60,000 nt of DNA from contig NC_087063.1 in NCBI RefSeq assembly GCF_963678635.1, forward strand, positions 68,304,727 through 68,364,726. Reading direction: 5' to 3'. The stretch is from Symsagittifera roscoffensis (Eukaryota; Xenacoelomorpha; Acoela; Convolutidae). Under the pieces are notes generated by a model. The model did no database searches. It saw only the letters and a program-made list of their open reading frames with translations, and was not told where the DNA came from. This document shows positions 55,388-60,000 of the stretch, piece by piece. Numbering within the stretch: the stretch's first letter is position 1; each line of letters begins with the position of its first letter. The position numbers were made by a program, and so were the translations under genes.

Positions 55388-57548
55388 ATTAATGAGATAT
55401 GCTTTCGAACCCCTCATTAAAGAAAAAAAAAGCAGTTTCTTACATAGACGACACTCTGTTACAGAGTCAAAACAAAAATGAAATGTTTGACACAATTGGA
55501 GAATATCATTTTCTGTTACGGAAAGCTAACTTAAAAGCTGCCCTTGACAAAATTTTTTTCTTCTTAAGAAAAGTTAATTTTTCTAGGCCATGTTGTCTCT
55601 AAAGATGGTCTTTCTCAAATCGCTTCACGAATTGTTGATATAAAAAAAGTGAAATCCCCCGAATCAAAAGCAGAAATTCAAGGTCTATTAGTGTGTCATG
55701 GGATTCTACAGCACATATATCATCAACTTTCTTGTAGATGCAAAATGTCTACATGAACTGGCAAACAGTAACGATAAGTTTCAATGGCTACCTTGCCACC
55801 AAGAGGTTTTTCAAAAAACTGAAAGACAAGTTCTGTCATGATGTTTCAAATGCTATACCTAATATAAACTACCCATTCCATATTCACGCCGACTCCTCAA
55901 ATGTAGGAACCGGGTGCATACTCATCCAAGGATTTCCTCAAGGGAAAAGAATTGTTTCTGCCAAGTCTAGAGTCTTTGATAAAGCCGAGTAGAAAAAGTC
56001 TACTCAACATCGTGAACCATGCGGAATAATATCTGCTTTGCAAACCTATGAATTCTACATCATAGGTTCACCCTTTCCTCTATACCTATATTGTGATCAC
56101 AGAATTTTTTTCTTCTTATGGTCCAGAAAGGGACAACTTTCTCATAGATTCTTCAAACATCAAGTCGTATTGACAAAATTCAACAAATTGAAAATAATCT
56201 ATACCCCAGGTTCAAACCTAGCCTTTCCTGACCTATTGAGCCGAAATGTGCCCATCGCTGATATTAAAAAATACCAACTCGAACACAAAACCATTCCGAA
56301 TGATATAAAGTTCATAGTAGACAATGGAGAACAAATTTGTTATTCAGTTCTCCACAAAGATAAGAACAAAATATTTCAAAACGATTGCTATCCAGTCATT
56401 GCTCAAGTGCAAGGCAGAAAAAAGAAAATAATCAATTTAAGTGACAAAGGAGAGACTTCATCATTGAAGATGCTCCAGAATATTTTGAGGATTCTTGTAG
56501 TGCGATTCAAAATATAACAGATTTCTTCCGACTTGGTAAACAAATCAACCAAATCAAACGACTATCTATACCAGTTATAAACGATGAAAACATTTATGAA
56601 GAAATTCCAGATGAAGTATCTGCACTTTATGATCCCTTGGAAAATTCAGAATGGCTTGATTTATTTGAAAGCAAGGTTGAGAAAAACCTTCTCAACGATC
56701 TGGTTAAAGCAAAAACTGAATTTGCAACCAAAACAAGATCTTTGAAATTAATTGAACCTCTAGATCTCCAATCTGAAGAGAATAAATCTGATTCTCTTCA
56801 ACTGATAGCTAAAATGACCGACTTTGCTAAAGAAGCAAATTTAGATGTGGAATCAATTATGCAAGAGCAGTGTAACGATACTGTAATGATAGACATCAAA
56901 AATTGCTTAAAGCAAAACGAAAAGCCAGAAAAAAACAAAAAAAAAACTTTATCGCAAAGAAAAAGGATCAAAAGCTTATATCAGGCAATTTAAATTATTA
57001 TTCATTGAAGACCAACGTGATCGGGAATAACACTGAGACCAAGAAATACATACTCGCCTTGGACTAACGGAAAAATCGAAGTACAGAATAAACTTTTAAC
57101 CTAGTGCTTTCGACATTTCTTGAGTACCTCAGGCTCAAACTGGTCTGAAGTAACAAATTAATTTGCGTTGGCTCATAACACAGCTATTAATTCAAGTACA
57201 GGCTACACTCCATATGAGGTTGTCTTTGGCATAAAACCTCAGGTTCCCCTTAGCCTTAAATTAGGCCTCTACCATGACCAAAACAAAAGATGTACGTCTG
57301 ATTTTTGCGTTGGTCTCGAAAATCATGCTCATACCGAGCATAAGTCAAACAATGAGACCATAGATAGATTTCTAAAAAATCAAATTTCAGCCAAAATTAT
57401 GAAAAGTAAAAATGATTTTTAATTGATTTATAGTAACACCTATACTCATTGCCGCCGCATCACTGATAAGGCCTACATATTCCAAAATCAATTTAAATTA
57501 GAACGGCCTAAAAAAAAGGCACAAAAGTGTTTCTAGAAAACGAATCCA
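55382..57548 (+). pseudogene. Unit S4: E2 RT-RNase H, integrase deleted
   Basis: As S2, with private changes gcactttatgat (Asp to Tyr, near 56624) and gtggaatcaatt (Thr to Ser, near 56850). Confidence 0.7.
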
Positions 57549-57704
57549 AACAGCCTTTAAAATCTAACTGAAATACAGTTACTTTCACTCCAACTCAATT
57601 TCACATTTGGAATTCTAAACGTCCCCTCTCCAACTAATCAAATCTCCTGAATTCTCAACTAAAAAAATCTAACTCAGATTCGTCATCAAAAAAACAACCA
57701 CAAA

Positions 57705-57914
57705 ATGACAAATCCCAACAGTGAACTAGAGGAAAGTGAAATGATGGATGAAGATCCCGTTCTAACAGCTCTCGAGGCTTTGCTTAAATTGAGTACTATA
57801 AAAAATTCGTTTGCTATCATTCACCACCAAAAAACAAATTTGCAACAAATTTATTTGGTTGGTCTTTTAATTCTAATAATCTTTTCAAATCAGATCTCAG
57901 CATTTGCCCGGTAA
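57705..57914 (+). CDS. Small ORF ending S4 (ELEESE form)
   Basis: Identical in protein to the copy at 37672. Confidence 0.4.
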   Translation: MTNPNSELEESEMMDEDPVLTALEALLKLSTIKNSFAIIHHQKTNLQQIYLVGLLILIIFSNQISAFAR

Positions 57915-60000
57915 ATTAATGAGATATGCTTTCGAACCCCTCATTAAAGAAAAAAAAAGCAGTTTCTTACATAGACGACACTCTGTTACAGAGTCAAAAC
58001 AAAAATGAAATGTTTGACACAATTGGAGAATATCATTTTCTGTTACGGAAAGCTAACTTAAAAGCTGCCCTTGACAAAACTTTTTTCTTCTTAAGAAAAG
58101 TTAATTTTCTAGGCCATGTTGTCTCTAAAGATGGTCTTTCTCAAATCGCTTCACGAATTGTTGATATAAAAAAAGTGAAATCCCCCGAATCAAAAGCAGA
58201 AATTCAAGGTCTATTAGTGTGTCGTGAACCATGTGGAATAATATCTGCTTTGCAAACCTATGAATTCTACATCATAGGGTCACCCTTTCCTCTATACCTA
58301 TATTGTGATCACAGACCTTTTTTCTTCTTATGGTCCAGAAAAGGACAACTTTCTCATAGATTCTTCAAATATTAAGTCGTATTGACAAAATTCAACAATT
58401 TGAAAATAATCTATATCCCAGGTTCGATCCTAGCCTTTCCTGACCTATTGAGCCGAAATGTGCCCATCGCTGATGTTAAAAAATATCAACTCGAACACAA
58501 AACCATACCGAATGATACAAAGTTCATACTAGACAATGGAGAACAAGTTTGTTATTCAGTGCTCCACAAAAATGTTAACAACATATTTCAAAACGATTGC
58601 TATTCAGTCATTGCTCAAGTGCAAGGCGGAAAAAAGAAATTAATCAATATAAGTGACAGAAGAGACTTCAGCATTGAAGATGCTCCAGAATATTTTGAGG
58701 ATTCTTGTAGTGCGATTCAAAATATAACAGATTTCTTTCGACTTGGTAAACAAATCAACCAAATCAAACGATCATCTTTACCAGATATAAACGATGAAAA
58801 CATTTATGAAGAAATTCCAGATGAAGTATCTGCACTTGATTATCCTTTGGAAAATTCAGAATGGCCTGACTTATATGAAGGCAATGTTGAGAACAAACTT
58901 CTCAACAATCTGATTAAAGCAAAAACTGAATTTGCAACCAAAACAAAATCTTTGAAATTAATTGAACCTCTAAGTCTCCAATCTGAAGAGAAAAAATCTG
59001 ATTCTCTTGAACTGACAGTTAAAATGACCGACTTTGCTAAAGAAGCAATTTAGATGTTGAAACAATTATGCAAGAGCAGTGTAACGATACTGTATTGATA
59101 GACATCAAAAATTGCATAAAGCAAACGAAAAGCCAGAAAGAAACAAAAAAAAATCTTTATCGCAAAGAAAAAGGATTAAAAGCTTATATCAGGCAATTTG
59201 ATCTATTATTCATTGAAGACCAACGTGACCTTCGATGTATTAATGAATATAATGATGACTATACTGAGAGTCCAAAAATATGCTTACCCATCTCCCTAGT
59301 GCTAAACTGCTTTGAGTTAGCTCATAAGCATCCTCTTAGCGGTCATCACGGTGAAACAAAAACTTTGGAAATATTCAAAAGATACTTCTATTGGCCAGGA
59401 CTCTATAAATGGTTCAACATGATTCTTCATGATTGTTTAGAATGCCAGAAAAATGAGCCTAAACAAAAAAACCTGAATGAAGCTCCCTTACAACAATGGG
59501 AATAAATAGAAACAATTCCCATGAAAACGATCCACATTGATCATTACGGTCCACTCAGACCATCAAGTCACGGCAAAAAATTTTGCTTAGTTGTGATAGA
59601 TGCCTTCTCTAGATATCTGCAAGTATATCCATGCACCCATGCAGACTCTAAAGAAACCATTAAGCTCTTAGAGAAATACATCACAACCTTTGGTATTCCA
59701 CAACAAATTATTCATGATAATGGAAGTGCATTCATGAGTAACATTTTTGCTCATTGGTCCTCTGAATTGGGAATAACCTTGAGACCAAGAAATACATACT
59801 CGCCTTGGACAAACGGAAAAATCGATGTCCAGAACAAACTTTTAACCTAGTACTTTCGACATTTCTTGAGTACCTCAGGCTCAAACTGGTCTGAATTAAC
59901 AAATAAATTTGCGTTGGCTCATAACACCGCTATTATTTCAAGTACAGGCTACACTCTGTATGAGGTTGTCTTTGGCATAAAACCTCAGGTTCTCCTTAGC
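57909..60000 (+). pseudogene. Unit L4: E2 RT, deleted RNase H, integrase (cut by window end)
   Basis: Matches L2, including the L-type patch near 58392-58430, with a private Asp to Tyr change near 58839. The HHCC domain is at 59068-59505, the core at 59521-59850 with Asp at the Glu position, and the C-terminal domain begins at 59866. The unit continues beyond 60000. Confidence 0.75.

Larger units (their letters stand above)
30254..60000 (+). repeat. Higher-order tandem array of E2 fragments
   Basis: The sequence cggtaaattaatgagatatg starts every unit: 30254 (L0), 35349 (S1), 37876 (L1), 42660 (S2), 45187 (L2), 49973 (S3), 52499 (L3), 55382 (S4), 57909 (L4, cut by the window end). Unit lengths are 5095, 2527, 4784, 2527, 4786, 2526, 2883 and 2527 bases. 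S units lack about 0.54 kb of integrase and about 2.03 kb from the integrase C-terminus to the leader. L1 onward lack 313 bp of RNase H. L3 lacks a further 1.9 kb. Copies are nearly identical, so the SL dimer of about 7.31 kb was amplified recently as DNA. Confidence 0.9.

Noticed and set aside
30254-60000. CRISPR-like or simple satellite array
   Set aside because: Units are kilobases long, contain pol domains and show no short repeat-spacer pattern; the genome is animal.
30254-60000. Array as repeated independent retrotransposition
   Set aside because: Identical junctions without LTRs or target duplications between units, and shared nonsense changes, indicate DNA-level tandem amplification.

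Overview
The window is nuclear DNA from an invertebrate animal. It is AT-rich, has short GT-AG introns, a spliced C-type lectin gene, a hAT-type miniature transposon and two Ty3/Gypsy-class LTR retrotransposons. I cannot place the phylum from the sequence alone.

Region 1 (1-6817) is host DNA. A minus-strand C-type lectin-like gene can be followed over two confident exons (5275-5549 and 1962-2061) and perhaps a third (5604-5651). Its roughly 3.2 kb intron holds a complete 458-bp hAT-like MITE (3398-3855) with an 8-bp target duplication. A fragment of the same family lies at about 690-781.

Region 2 (6818-24412) is one very large (17,595 bp) envelope-bearing Gypsy element, here called E1. Its 411-bp LTRs look identical by eye, begin TG and end CA, and are flanked by a 4-bp duplication (ctat). 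In order it carries a structured leader, gag-pol (gag, CCHC knuckle, Asn/Arg/Ser-rich tail, protease, RT, RNase H, then integrase after a +1 frame change), two small membrane ORFs, a 379-codon reading frame with no ATG, a class III-like envelope glycoprotein gene broken by one in-frame stop, a 602-codon ORF of unknown function whose ATG overlaps the env stop, and a 3' tract with an antisense ORF. Despite the matching LTRs, several genes carry single stops or a frameshift.

Region 3 (24417-25826) is host DNA made of diverged repeats, including a 69-bp tandem duplication.

Region 4 (about 25827-60000) is a second, degenerate Gypsy element, E2. It has a candidate 5' LTR, a primer-binding site with the same first 11 bases as E1, a broken gag, a protease, and then a macro domain resembling the TARG1/OARD1 ADP-ribosyl hydrolase family between protease and RT, which I regard as the most unexpected coding feature. 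From 30254 onward the RT-RNase H-integrase part, together with a minus-strand spliced gene-like segment and a small plus-strand ORF, is repeated as a higher-order tandem array. Long (L) and short (S) units alternate as L0-S1-L1-S2-L2-S3-L3-S4-L4; the SL dimer is about 7.31 kb and the array runs off the right edge. The stops and frameshifts are shared by the L copies, so the element was dead before DNA-level amplification. No 3' LTR of E2 is in the window.
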